A program made the position numbers and the translations under genes. DNA of 64,000 nucleotides, taken from assembly GCA_022813625.1 (NCBI GenBank), contig JAKLMB010000001.1, forward strand, positions 868,001-932,000, given 5' to 3'. Positions 10,648 to 21,296 of this stretch are shown in pieces; the stretch's first letter is position 1; every line of letters starts with the position of its first letter. The notes beneath the pieces were generated by a model, which was not told where the DNA came from, made no database searches, and was given only the letters and a program-made list of their open reading frames with translations. The stretch comes from Aaosphaeria pasadenensis (taxonomy: Eukaryota > Ascomycota > Dothideomycetes > Pleosporales).

Positions 10648-11581
10648 ATGTCTAGAAAGTCTGTTAAGAGGGTGGAGTATCCAACTGCCCAACATTTTGA
10701 TGTCCTCGGAGAACTAAGCCTTGCCTACCTTGCACAGAAACTGAGTGCAGCAGAGGACAATATAGGAAGAAGTTTATTGGAAATTAGTAGAACGAGTAAA
10801 GAAGCCGCTCTACCAAACCCAGCAAATACACTACCTCTAGAACTCATCAAGCAACTTCCAAAAGACCTCTACGAAACGTTTTCAGACTCTTCAAGTGAAA
10901 ATCTCCCCACGGGTTCCGACAACAACAGGAGAAAGCTTCTCCAAGGGGTGGAAGAGATGTTAACTGACCTGGAGCATTACAGTAGGCAGGCCATAAACTG
11001 TTAGCTTTAAAATCTCTAAAATCGTTGTCGTAACTGGGTCATAGATACAATTCTTCTTCAACAAAAGAAGATAGATCGATTACCACCAGCTCGATCACTG
11101 CAAGATCTTCAAGACCAGAATCCCAAGCTGATGGGCTGGAGGAAGAAGTACGTCTCACTAGATCCTTGTGTTTGTCCGCCCAAGTGTCCTCCCAAGGGTC
11201 TACGTTGGCTCCTTGATTTATTTGGCGAGCCGACCCCAGAGGAACAAGATGAGGGAGCTGGAAGAAGAGTGAAGAAGAGCGAAGTACTTCTCAAATTGCT
11301 TATTCTCGTTGTCCTTGCTTTGGTTCCTACAGGTTCCATAGTAGTACTATACGTCATTCCGAATACATACGGGCGATTAGGCGCCATCTTTGGTGGATCT
11401 ATCATTTTGATTACTGGACTCGCGATGTCTAAATCAACGGAAAAGAAGGATGTGCTGGCTTATATGGTTGGGTGAGTCAACCCTTACAGTATTAATTCAA
11501 TTGTATACTGATAATGCTTTCCTATGTAGTCTTGCAGCGATACAAGTCGTTTTCGTAGGTTCAGTCATTGAGAACAAGTAA
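10648..11581 (+). CDS. DUF6594 membrane protein
   Basis: Three exons, 10648-10981, 11045-11471 and 11530-11581, encode 270 residues. The introns are 63 nt (GTAGGC...TAG) and 58 nt (GTGAGT...TAG), and both restore one frame. The layout matches fungal DUF6594: an N-terminal helical region, the conserved LEHYNTILLQQKKIDRLP created by the first splice, a charged linker, and three hydrophobic segments at the C-terminus (LLILVVLALVPTGSIVVLYV, GAIFGGSIILITGLA and GLAAIQVVFVGS, the last needing exon 3). The start ATG at 10648 is the first in frame. The function of DUF6594 is not known; members are frequent in accessory regions next to HET genes, so a role in nonself recognition is only an inference. 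The N-terminal half is shorter than in many relatives. Confidence 0.83.
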
Positions 11582-12062
11582 GACCAGTCATGGTGAGTGA
11601 TATATGGGGATGCGCAGAGCTTTTGGCCCATGCGCTTTGAATTTAAGGCGCCTTGTAGATGATGATGGGACATTGAAAGAGCAAGAATATACTTGGAGCT
11701 TCAACGACTTCAAAGTAGATGTTGACATCGATGGATATCAATACTTCCCTCCATTCCTTACAACTGGCTCACTCACTTGTACAGTGCTCTCAAACGCTTA
11801 CCGCAATTGGGCACTTGATAGCGACAATAGTAGCACTTAGGGTGTGTTTGTCAAGCCAACAAACAACAAATACTTTCGGAAAGGAATCCCCTTGTACCAC
11901 CTGTGTCTTATAAAAGAAACACTGCATCGAGCAATCGTAATATTCAGTGAAACGCGATATTTAATAAGTGATTGTTCTTCCGCTCAGTATTTAACCCTCC
12001 CCTACGTTACTCACATCATCACACATCATCCCGCATCATCCCACATCTCCACCATCGGAACA
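11582..12062. other. Intergenic with CATC-rich leader
   Basis: Contains a run of imperfect CATC/CCCACATC repeats at about 12015-12050, directly before the ATG at 12063 and typical of a pyrimidine-rich fungal 5' leader. An open frame at 11604-11840 was not accepted as a gene. Confidence 0.4.
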
Positions 12063-12560
12063 ATGAAGACCAATCTCAGCATCGGAGACTGCGGAGACTT
12101 CCCGGTACGCTCAATCTCATGGGTGGAAAACAAAGCTTGCCCTAAACATTGCTTGTCAGGCCACACGATCACTTGTCTGAGAGAATGCTTCGTCACGCTA
12201 TGGGTCATCGTTCAAAACCTTCGAAGCGGCAACGAAATGACGGTTCTAGCGGCTATCGGGGGCAGTCCAGAAGGAGAACCAATCTTCGACTTTCTCACAC
12301 TCGGTACCTATACAAACAAGATTACGGGCACCGCGAAGCGAATCGAAACTCCCGTACAGACAAAATTGGAAGGGTTCAACTTGAAGGCGGTTGTTGACAG
12401 ATTAAGCGACCTCAATCAGACATTGGAATTCGATCGAGAAGGCGACCCTCATCACAAGAAGTGGGCCATCCGACAACTTGGGGCGTTAAGTGGATGGCTC
12501 CTGAAGGGAGAGAACGTCGACGTGGCAAGGAGAGAAATCGATAGTGCATTCGACGGCTAA
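12063..12560 (+). CDS. Hypothetical protein, unrecognised (165 aa)
   Basis: An intron-free frame from the ATG at 12063 to the TAA at 12558-12560. It follows a pyrimidine-rich leader and has ACA ATG A context. The N-terminal third has five cysteines (DCGDF, ACPKHC, TCLREC). The C-terminal half looks like an ordinary globular or helical segment (FNLKAVVDRLSDLNQTLEF, WAIRQLGALSGWLL). No domain, signal peptide or membrane helix is recognised. An intron-like GTACGC...TTGTCAG segment at 12105-12159 exists, but removing its 55 nt would break the frame, so I left the gene unspliced. It may be lineage-specific. Coding status rests on length and composition only. Confidence 0.45.
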   Translation: MKTNLSIGDCGDFPVRSISWVENKACPKHCLSGHTITCLRECFVTLWVIVQNLRSGNEMTVLAAIGGSPEGEPIFDFLTLGTYTNKITGTAKRIETPVQTKLEGFNLKAVVDRLSDLNQTLEFDREGDPHHKKWAIRQLGALSGWLLKGENVDVARREIDSAFDG

Positions 12561-13332
12561 ACAGTTGGGCTTTGAGCGTGACGGCGTGGCTATTGGTCTT
12601 CCCGATCCTTTTGGGAAAGACATGTCGTTCACCACAATAATTTGTTACAGTTAGACGGTTCGTCTACTGTCCTCTGACCTTCAGAACAATCAAAACTTCA
12701 CCCATCCCCATGACTTCTACCTCTGCATGCACATTGATCTTTCCTGAGAATGTTATTGTGAAACGCACGCATTGCATGCACCGAGATGTCCAGTACGCCG
12801 TAGACCCCAAGGGGAAATATTAAGTTCACTCGTTGAGAAGAAATACCGACGAAAACAGGGCTCTCGCGAGGTCAATGTTGTGTAACCGACTGACTGATTG
12901 ACTACGCATATGAGAAGTCAAAGGTGTTGATCACTGACATAGGATTTCGCTCGCAGAGACTCGTCAAACAATCGGAGTATGTATTCATCATATTCTTCGT
13001 GGTCTCTAGGTAGAGTAATTTCGAGACATGTTTCCAATGCCTCATGGCATGTGAAGCTTTATCAACGTCCTGCATAGGCACATAATGTAGATTTTTAGCC
13101 ACATATTGACTCAGCGACTCTTACATATAGCTCATCACCATTATCATTGGGTTGAGCTTGCAGTACGAAGGCTTGTTGCCTCCGAAGGGTATCTGATTTG
13201 CTGTCAGGCTAAGTATCACCGAAAAGCCAAAGTTGTGCGCATTACCTTTTAGTCTGCAATCTGGGCGCCTTTGCCCATCCGGAATTTCCAATGGCCAATT
13301 ATCACAAATTGTTTCCCACAATCCTCTGTATT
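12561..13332. other. Convergent intergenic region
   Basis: Lies between the 3' ends of the hypothetical gene and the RRM gene. No feature recognised. Confidence 0.45.
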
Positions 13333-13948
13333 TTAATCCGAATCGGACACATCCATAGCTGCATCTTCGTCTTCATCCTCACTCTCCTCGTCCCTACCCC
13401 TCTTCACACCCTTCGTGCTGTCTTCGGGTGCGTTCAAAGGTTTGGCCTTTGCAGGCGCTGCGGATCCAAACACGGCTTCGTGAGCAGTCGAGGGCTGCTC
13501 CACAGGCTTCGCGGGCTCCTCCTTCACAGGAATCTTGAATGTGCCGTCCAATTTAGCGATGGTGTCAGACTTGCTCTTGGCGTATTGTATCCGCTTTGAA
13601 GATTAGCTGAAGGCCAGAATTGGCGTAAGCTTGGTACTTACCATCTCCTTGCCGAAGAAATTGAAGCCGTTCAGTGCACGCATCGCCTGCGTGCTCGAAT
13701 CGATATCTCGGAATACGATGTGCGCCTGACCCCTCATCTGGGGTGTCTTCAAAGCTATTATGTCGAGAATAACGCCGTATGTCGCGAAAAGCATGTACAA
13801 ATTGCGCTTGAGGTCATCTTTGGGGATCTGGTCGGGGAGGTTGTTGCAATAGATTCTATGAATATTAGCGAACGAGGAATCGAATTGGCAGTTTTCGAAC
13901 TTACGTCTGGTTCTCTTTGATAGGCTGAGCCTTTGATGTAGCGGCCAT
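13333..13948 (-). CDS. MSL1: U2 snRNP B''-like RNA-binding protein (U1A/U2B'' family)
   Basis: Three exons in transcription order, 13948-13905, 13855-13642 and 13593-13333, encode 172 residues. Both introns (49 and 48 nt) start GTAAGT. The single RRM has RNP2 TIYCNNL and RNP1 RGQAHIVF, with the KRNLYMLFATYG and LNGFNFFGKEMRIQYAKSKSD blocks that mark the U1A/U2B'' family. It would bind the stem-loop of U2 snRNA in the spliceosome. Only one RRM is present; U1A has two, so the U2B''/Msl1 assignment is favoured. The tail is Ala/Pro-rich, then a KRGR patch, then strongly acidic (EESEDEDEDAAMDVSDSD). Start: first ATG, context GACC ATG GCC. The gene is divergent from ARPC1, with 267 bp between start codons. 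Confidence 0.88.
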
Positions 13949-14215
13949 GGTCTGGCAAAGTCCAAATGCGAGGACGTGGGCGTTGCACGAGATTTACCTG
14001 GATTAGGTGAACTCAAGCGGAGGTTGGAATTGAAGCTACAAAATGGTGCCAAGATTTCGGCCCGTGCGCTTGGGCGATGTCATGCCCCTCCAACCAACCT
14101 CAAGGTACCTACAGCTCTACATTCAACTTCCACAACCTTAACCTACCGATCGATCCTCACCCTCGCCGGCAATAGTAGAGAGCTCCTCCTATTGCACAAT
14201 ACCTAAATAGTCAAT
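13949..14215. promoter_or_regulatory. Short bidirectional promoter, MSL1 / ARPC1
   Basis: Only 267 bp separate the start codons of two divergent housekeeping genes, so both core promoters and leaders must fit here. The right part is pyrimidine/AC-rich (14095-14160). No defined factor site is claimed. Confidence 0.6.
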
Positions 14216-15373
14216 ATGGGCGCCCCCGAAGTACACCACCTCTTCCACCATCCCATTGCGGACCATTCCTTCTCTGCCGACCGCCAGACGCTCGCTGTAG
14301 CCCGCGAGAACAATGTCGATCTGTACGAGCGTTCCGGCGGCAAGTTCGAATTGAAGGATGAGCTCACCGGCCATGACAAGACCGTTACCGGTGTCGACGT
14401 TGCCCCCAATACCGGCAAGATTGTGACCTGTTCTCAAGGTATAACCCTCTCTATCATCCCAAGTTGACGACTAGGCAAGCTTACTTACATCGCGCAACAA
14501 GACCGCAATGCCTATGTCTGGGAACCGTCACCTGAAGGCTGGAAGCCAACACTCGTCCTCCTACGCATCAACCGCGCAGCCACCTGCGTCCGCTGGGCGC
14601 CGTCCGAGACCAAGTTCGCCGTGGGTTCTGGAGCCCGCCTGGTCCCCGTATGCTACTTCGAAGAGGAGGACAACTGGTGGGTGTCCAAGCACATCAAGAA
14701 GCCCATCCGCAGCACGATCACGGCAGTCGCCTGGCATCCGAACTCCGTCCTCCTCGCAGCAGGTTCGACCGACGGCCACGCCCGCGTGCTCTCCAGCTTC
14801 ATCAAAGGCGTAGACGCGCGGCCGGAGCCCTCGGCCTGGGGAGAGCGTCTCCCATTCAACACCGTGTGCGGCGAGTTCCTCAACAACACCGCAGGCTGGG
14901 TCCACAGCGTCGCCTTCTCCCCCTCCGGCAACGCCCTCGCGTTCGCCGCCCACGACAGCAGCCTCACGGTCGTGTATCCCAGCGGGCCCGAGCAGCCCCC
15001 GCGCGCCGTGGTCAGCATCACCACGCAACTCCTCCCCTTCATGTCGCTCGTCTGGAGCAGCGAAGACGAGATCATCGCGGCCGGCTACAACTGCGAAGCC
15101 TACCGCCTCAAGGGCTCCGAGCAAGGCTGGCAGCTCTCCGGCTCCCTCGAGTCCAAGGGCCGCCCGGGCATCGAGCAGAGGGAGGAATCCGCACTCAACA
15201 TGTTCAGGCAGATGGACCTCAAGGGAAAGACCAACAGCGACGACACGAAGCTCAAGACCGTCCACCAGAACACCATCAGCACCATCCGTAGCTTCCAGGA
15301 CGACGGCGCCGGAAACGTCAGCCAGATCAGCTCCACCGGCGTCGATGGCCGTGTTGTTATTTGGACTTTGTAG
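14216..15373 (+). CDS. ARPC1: Actin-related protein 2/3 complex subunit 1 (WD40)
   Basis: Two exons, 14216-14438 and 14502-15373, encode 364 residues. The 63-nt intron starts GTATAA and ends AAG, and splicing yields CSQDRNAYVWE. The protein is a WD40 propeller throughout: start with HHPIADHSFSADRQTLAVA, then DKTVTGVDVAPNTGKIVT, NRAATCVRWAPSETKFAVGS, STITAVAWHPNSVLLAAGS, VHSVAFSPSGNALAFAAHD and a final STGVDGRVVIWTL. These are the conserved ARPC1/Arc40 blocks, and the length fits the family (about 350-385). The Arp2/3 complex nucleates branched actin at endocytic sites and hyphal tips in the cytoplasm. The acceptor AAG is less usual than CAG/TAG but is needed for the frame. The coding part is very GC-rich. 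Confidence 0.95.
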
Positions 15374-16020
15374 ATTTAGCGTCGTCGCGTAGATTATATG
15401 CATGCTACTGATAAATATCAAAGAAGAATTTAAGCATCTTTGAATCATCGATCCATTTGATTGTTGACTTCAAGGCGGTACTCATCATCATCAAAGACAC
15501 ACGTAATATCTCAAACCAATCAAGCATTTTCACACTGACACGTATATCAATCTAAACTTCAGTTCAATCTAACACATCTCATCCCGTGAAAGAATAACAA
15601 TAATATGATGGAACATATTCCCACCCATTAGCCAATCTATACCTCGCGCGCCGTGCCAGAACCCCGATGTCAACGCATGAGTTGAGTGTATATAGGATGC
15701 AATAAAATAAGATTCAATCAAAAGCCATTTGGGATATCACAATCAACGATTTCAAAATCCTCCCCGCCCGCCCGCCCGCCTACCAGGCTGTCCCGTAAGA
15801 AAACGCCACCACCGCCCTCTCGTCTCGTTTCGCCTTGAGATAAGAAAGAGCGATCGGAAGTACATAGAAGCCATGCTCAGCTCATGGTATGTAGATAATA
15901 TCTAACGATGGTATGGTATAATATAAAAGTACACGGAAAACGAATCCGGACGGCCCTCCGTCCTCTAAGATTCCATTCTCCCCCCCTAGTTTCCCCCCCC
16001 CCGGGGTGGTGCGAGTGCGA
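15374..16020. other. Convergent intergenic region with GC-rich runs
   Basis: Lies between ARPC1 and the Zn2Cys6 gene 3' ends. It holds a (CCCG) run at about 15766-15781 and C-rich homopolymer tracts at about 15980-16004. No gene seen. Confidence 0.5.
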
Positions 16021-18847
16021 TCATCCAAAGCCAAGGAACGACGGATTAACGCCAAACAACTCATTCATCTGCTGCTGTTGCTGCTGCTGCTGTCCTCCCA
16101 TCCCTGCATTCCCTCCACCACTGCCGTTCAAGTGAGTGTTCCCAGCCGCGGGCGACGCCGCGTCGTTGAGGAACCAGCTCCAGTCCTGGTCGATGTCCAT
16201 GGGCATGTTCTGCCAGCTGAAGTTGTTGGTGGGGAGCGGGAAGTTGTTCATGCTGTCGTCGTTGATCTGGGAGCCGAGGGTGGGGCCGTCGGCGGCGGCC
16301 TGGGATGCGGTGGAGGAGAGGGCAGGCGTGGGGTCGGCGGCGGTGGGGAAGTTGTAGAAGCCGTCGTAGGAGATGAAGGGGTCGTTGTTGTTGCCGGTGG
16401 GGTTGTTGTTGAAGTTTATGGAGGTGGTGTCGGAGGCGGGCGTGGATTTGTTGGTGGCGGTGGTGGTCTTGGAGAGCGGGTTGTTGAAGAAGTCGGACGA
16501 CGAGTGCGCGGAGAGCGGCGTGAATTGCGAGGGGCTTGTCGCGGTGGATGAGGCGGATACGGTGCGTGCGGTGCCCATTCGCTGCTTGCTGGCGGCGGCC
16601 GTTGAGGAGGAGAAGGACTTCCGTGCGTTGGGGGTGTTGGTGTTGGTGTTGCAGGGCGGCGGAGGTCCCGGGTTCGCCATTCCGCCGCGTTTGATGGATA
16701 TCGTGCCGAAGTAGGGGATGACGAACTCGGACATGGGGCAGCATTCGTCGTTCGGTCCCCCCTCGGCCTTACCGTTGTCGATCTTCAATTTCATGAGCAT
16801 CTTTTCCAGCACTTCCGCAGATTGCAGGGCGACCTTTCCGCCCTTCTCCGACGACGCGCGGCGGAAGATATCGATGCTCATTTCGATCAGGCGGACGTCG
16901 GATTCGTGGTCCTTTGGAGAGACGATGCCGTTGGCGCCGAAGTTGAAGAGTCCGAGCATGATGAGGACGGCGGAGGTGAAGCCGATGAAGTCGACTGCTT
17001 TGCATTCGTATAGTGGCTGCACCTCGCCCGTGCGGGAGGCCTGGTAGCTTCGAAGCACTTCGCGAGAACCGTTGAGACAAGCGTTTCGGCTGTATGTAAA
17101 ACGACTGTTGGCCTGTGACTTCAGCATGAACGGCAGGTGGAGGTAGACCCTGATCTGGTGGAAGACCATTTGCGCCATCAGGCGCTCGCGCAGTTCTGCG
17201 GCGTTGGATTCTACGTCTATGAGAAGGCCTGAGTAATCGATCCAGTTGGGGTCGAGTTGTTTCCACAAGTCTTCGAGTTCTTGATCAAGTTGCAATGCCC
17301 AGGCGAAGGACTGTTCGGCAATGCCCTGGTTCCTGTCGATAACCTTGCCGGCGATCTGGGATATCCTGTTTATGAATATGAGAGGCGCCATGTATTCTCC
17401 GCCCATGTCTGGCAAGCTGAGATCACAGTGGGAGTCGCAAATTCCATACGGTAGGCCGAGGAGTAACGAAATGAAGCGGTCGCCGTGATATAGAGACCAC
17501 CAGATACTCTCGTGCGCTGCGGAATTTGTCCGTTTGCGATGGAGGCCCTTCGAAATGTTAGCAACTTCAAGTATATCTTCACGGAATAAAAGCGGCTCAC
17601 CATAAGCTGAGCGTAACCTATTCCTTTGCGATATGCTAGCCACGCGCGACGAGGCTGGCCAACATCTGCATACCACTTCGCTTTCAAGATCAAGCATTCC
17701 ATTCCCTCCAGCGTAGCCGCATATTCGTCGTCAGATAGCACCCATCGATCAATGGCCTCGATATACGGATCAATGTCGCCGCCATCGTCGGCCATACATA
17801 TGGCGACAGAGAGAACGACAGTGCCGATGGCGCCAATATTCCCCTCGGCCAAGGCTTGCGAGGCAAACTGGGGGAGGGTCTGTTCGGCGCTTGAGGTACC
17901 ACTACACTTGCGCCTCCAAGTCGTCCACCATTCACTATTGCTGTTCAAGACCTTGTTGAGCTTATCAAAAGGTGGAAGTGCTGCCATGAGAGCTTGCTTA
18001 GCACGCTCCTTCTTGGCGTTGTACGGTGCTGAGTTCTCGGCTGACAAGTCGGACTCATTCTTGCAGGTCACGGTATATCGATGTTCTGTGGTGATGCCAA
18101 TGCCTGGATAGGACTCCTTGCGCGCAGCTGGATCCATACGTGCTTTCATTTGCTCCTCGGCATCATTGAGCTATATTTGTCAGCACGTGCGTGGGCTCTA
18201 ATCAGGTTTGGACCTACAGCATCTTCAAAGGCAGACAGTATGGGAACATGATTGCCGCGCTCGGATACTGCCCTCTGGCTTTGATGTTGCTGCTGCTGTT
18301 GAAAGAATGATGATGATGCTTCCGATGATAGAGGAGTCGGTGGGAATGTGTCCTTGTGAGTGAGATTAGGGGTCTTGGAAGAGCTGGTGTCCGGTATGCT
18401 CTTCTCTGTCTTGTCCTCAAGTAGAGAGTCGACGAGGGCCTCTAGGCGTGACACCCTCTCGCGAAGGTTCTTTCTGTGATCCACGACGACATCAGGGTTG
18501 GCATTTTCTTGGTCGATACATCGTGATCCTCGAGCAAAGCATTCTGAACAGACTTCAGGGTTATCTGTAGGGAAAATGCATCGAATTTTGCGCCGACGAC
18601 CTAAGCAGGATTAGGAGCGGGTCGTCATAAATTATATCGTCGAGAATGATAGGGTGGATGGCGGTTTCAATCAATAGTGGACGGGTACAATGATACAGAA
18701 GGAGAGATAGATGGCATTGACTTTGTGGAAGAGTGATGTCTATGAAGAGTGGGAGGGTGTGAATGTTTGGTCAAACGTACATTCGAAGCAACTGTGCGTC
18801 CCCTTGCGCATCTTCTTGCGGACCGCAGCGGATTCTTCCTTGGGCAT
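16021..18847 (-). CDS. Zn2Cys6 fungal transcription factor with polyQ tail
   Basis: Four exons in transcription order, 18847-18781, 18600-18218, 18170-17601 and 17547-16021, encode 848 residues. The introns are 180, 47 and 53 nt. The first splice falls inside the zinc cluster, giving C20-x2-C23-x6-C30-x9-C40-x2-C43-x6-C50, preceded by a basic KKMRKGTHS. A short coiled coil follows (LRERVSRLEALVDSLLED), then the fungal_trans middle region, with SIWWSLYHGDRFISLLLG and LPYGICDSHCDLSLPDM as recognisable blocks. The last 240 residues are Asn/Ser/Thr/Gln-rich and end after a Q8 tract, a likely activation region. It would act in the nucleus on CGG-type sites, but targets are unknown. The start is the first ATG before the zinc cluster. 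A 1.76-kb gap lies upstream. Confidence 0.9.
16070..16092. repeat. CAG/CTG triplet tract coding polyglutamine
   Basis: CTG repeats on the plus strand, with one TTG interruption, encode eight consecutive glutamines near the C-terminus of the Zn2Cys6 protein. Such tracts are length-variable between strains. Confidence 0.85.
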
Positions 18848-20606
18848 CTTTGAATTGCTGGCCAAGTCAATTTCGTCCGTCCAGTACGTATGAGGCGAAT
18901 GGATATGTATAGCCTTTGAGGCGACCGAGGTGGAACCTCAGGATCAGATAATTGGAAAAATAGAAAAACCACCCACAACGTCACTCGATCAGAAAAGACA
19001 ATGAAAGAGAGATCGAAGCTCAGGTATCAATGAAATTGGAAATGCAAATTATGGGTGGCTGTGTGAGAGCAGAGAGAGACTGTAGAATGTGCTGGACAGG
19101 CTTCGTCCGGATGTTCGTCCGAAAAGACCGAAGCTGATGTAAGGCGAGGGAGTAGTGCTGATTTTGAAAGTGCGAGAATTAGCGTCGAAGCATGTTTGTG
19201 GTTAGAGCTGTTTCATGGAGAGCTTTATCGCTGGCCTGCGGGGGACTGTAGAATCCTATATAACTTCCCCAAGAGTACGACATATGTCTGTGTATAGTGA
19301 AGCAGGCAGGCTGAAGGATGATTGCGCGTTTTGCATATGTGAAGGTTTCCTAGCTGTCCCGTTGGAGAGTGGGTTGCGAGAGATGAACGCTACCAGCCAA
19401 TGGGATGTCGCCCTGCCCTATACTTGTTCCAGGGGAGCCCCCGAATCATTCGAAGACTCGACTTTCAGGCGAGCAATGCTGGGTTAGACTCTTGTCTTGA
19501 TCTTGTCGTGATTCTTTGGCGGAGTTAACGACTGGGACGTTGATCACACAGTAGCTTGTTCACGAGCCATATGCATATGCCAGCCATACATATGTACGAG
19601 TACAAAAGGAGCAGCCCATCCACGCATCCTCGTACATCTGTCGTCGGAGGTCGGAGGTTAAGTCGACCGACTCTACAGGGCTGACAATCTCGTCGCAACG
19701 ACGGAACGGGATAAGGGTACGAAGGTATCTCGTACGAATGCTCATTGTTATTGCACTACTCATGCACAAACTCGCACCGTACCGTACGAGGGGAGTGAGG
19801 TACATACTGTATTTACCCATCTTCCCAGACGTTGATCACCAGGTATACGAGAAGAGGCGGGTACCGTATGTAACTGTGTGTGTTGCCGCCATCCGACCCA
19901 CCCCCGCACGAAAAGTGGTGCTCAGTAAGAATGAATCACGATGAGCTATAGGCGACATGACGAGTGTGAGTGGTGGAGACTGGGGAGAGTGTGAGAGATC
20001 TAGACAAAGGGAGACATCAGCCAGACATGAGCCAGAGGGAGCCAAAGGATGAGCCAAAGGCAGGCAGAGGAAGGGCAGCAGTATTGATCTAGTCGTACCA
20101 GCCACTAGCTATGGGGGTGTGAGACAATTATGGGATGGATGGAATCATGGGATGGGATGGGATGGGATGGAAAGGAAATGGAATTGGGAATGGAAGGGGA
20201 GGAGGGGATTGGGTGAATTGACGGTGGTATGGTTGTTATCGATAAGTCACCCATTGAAGACTAGTACATAGACAGTTACCAATACCAGACTTGCCGTCAT
20301 AGGTTTGACCGTATCCCGTATAGCGCCGATTGGGTAAAGCTCTCTCAGCAACCTTAATGCAGGAACCGTCATACTCTACTACAAAACCATCCCACAATCC
20401 TCTCCCTCACTCTCTTCCCATTCCATTAATCCTATTCTGCACGTTGAACTGCATACTACTACTCCCACTCCCCGAAGACTCCCATCATACCAGAATTCGG
20501 TTGTGTCGCCAGGAAATAGATAGCACCGGAACTGGAATCCTCAAGAGCATATACCACCACTACCACTTTAGGCCAGCATAGCTCGACACGAGCTGAAATC
20601 ATCACG
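18848..20606. other. Divergent intergenic region, 1.76 kb
   Basis: Upstream of the Zn2Cys6 gene (minus) and the two-TM protein (plus). It contains a GGGAT/GGATG pentamer run near 20130-20170 and GAGCCAAAGG-like words near 20029-20065. Long upstream regions are common for fungal regulators. No gene is recognised. Confidence 0.5.
20149..20171. repeat. GGGAT pentanucleotide repeat
   Basis: About four consecutive GGGAT units, with degenerate copies on the left (GGATGGATGG). The same GGATGGGAT words recur at 21660-21680. Confidence 0.75.
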
Positions 20607-21296
20607 ATGACGACGCAGACAACACAGCAACAGATCCATCTGCCTCCAAGTCCACCTCCATCACCGCCAAATGCAAGGCGAAGGCAAAAGAAGAAGAGGA
20701 ATTCCGACCCATTCCTAGATCTCGACCTCACACCTCCCCATCTTTCACCAGCATCGACTCTGGACTTCGACTGTGATGCGCCTGAAGTGAAAGACTCCCT
20801 CGTCACCCAGGTACATCAATCCAACGCAACCATTCTCCCTCGTTGTATCTAACAAGCTCACCAGCTATTCGTCACTCCCATCCTCTTCTCATCATTCATC
20901 ATCTCACTCACCATCATCAACCTCCGCGACCGCGCATACCGCTTCGCAGAGCACAACCCCACCGCCAACACGATGCTATCCTGGGTGTCCCCCTCCGCCT
21001 GGCTGGACCCAGAACCCTACCAGGACCCCATCGACAGCCGCTGGGAGCACCGCAACGCCGACGGCACGCACGTCGCACCCAACGCCGTGCTCAACCCCAC
21101 GCAATCCGCCGGCAGTGGGCCCCGGAAGACCCGGTCGTGGCACCTCCGCAAGAAGATCCGCAAGATCACCAAGATGGAAGTCAGCGACGCGTTCGAGATG
21201 CGCAAGCGCGTCATCGTCGTCATGGTCTCCCTCTGGATCCTCATGGGCTTCGGCGTCGTCTACAGCGTAAAGTGGACCTGGAACAAGCTATGGTAA
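20607..21296 (+). CDS. Hypothetical two-transmembrane protein, fungal
   Basis: Two exons, 20607-20810 and 20865-21296, encode 211 residues. The 54-nt intron is GTACAT...CAG with a TCTAAC branch site, phase 0. The first 68 residues are Pro-, Gln- and Lys/Arg-rich and probably cytosolic. Exon 2 opens with a hydrophobic helix (LFVTPILFSSFIISLTII). A conserved-looking polar middle follows (HNPTANTMLSWVSPSAWLDP), then a basic RKKIRKITK, and a second helix (VIVVMVSLWILMGFGVVYSV) close to the C-terminus. No family is recognised. Both ends probably lie on the same side of a membrane. The start is the first ATG; the splice is supported because the second exon has no ATG before the helix. Confidence 0.7.

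Noticed and set aside
11604..11840. 78-codon ATG frame between the DUF6594 and orphan genes
   Set aside because: No motif, no leader features, and it lies just after the DUF6594 stop, probably in its 3' UTR.
12105..12159. Intron GTACGC...TTGTCAG in the orphan gene
   Set aside because: Removing 55 nt shifts the frame to an early stop; the unspliced frame is longer and coherent.
14561..15448. Long antisense open frame (about 295 codons) opposite ARPC1
   Set aside because: It is a shadow of the GC-rich ARPC1 exon; the sense strand has clear WD40 motifs and the antisense has none.
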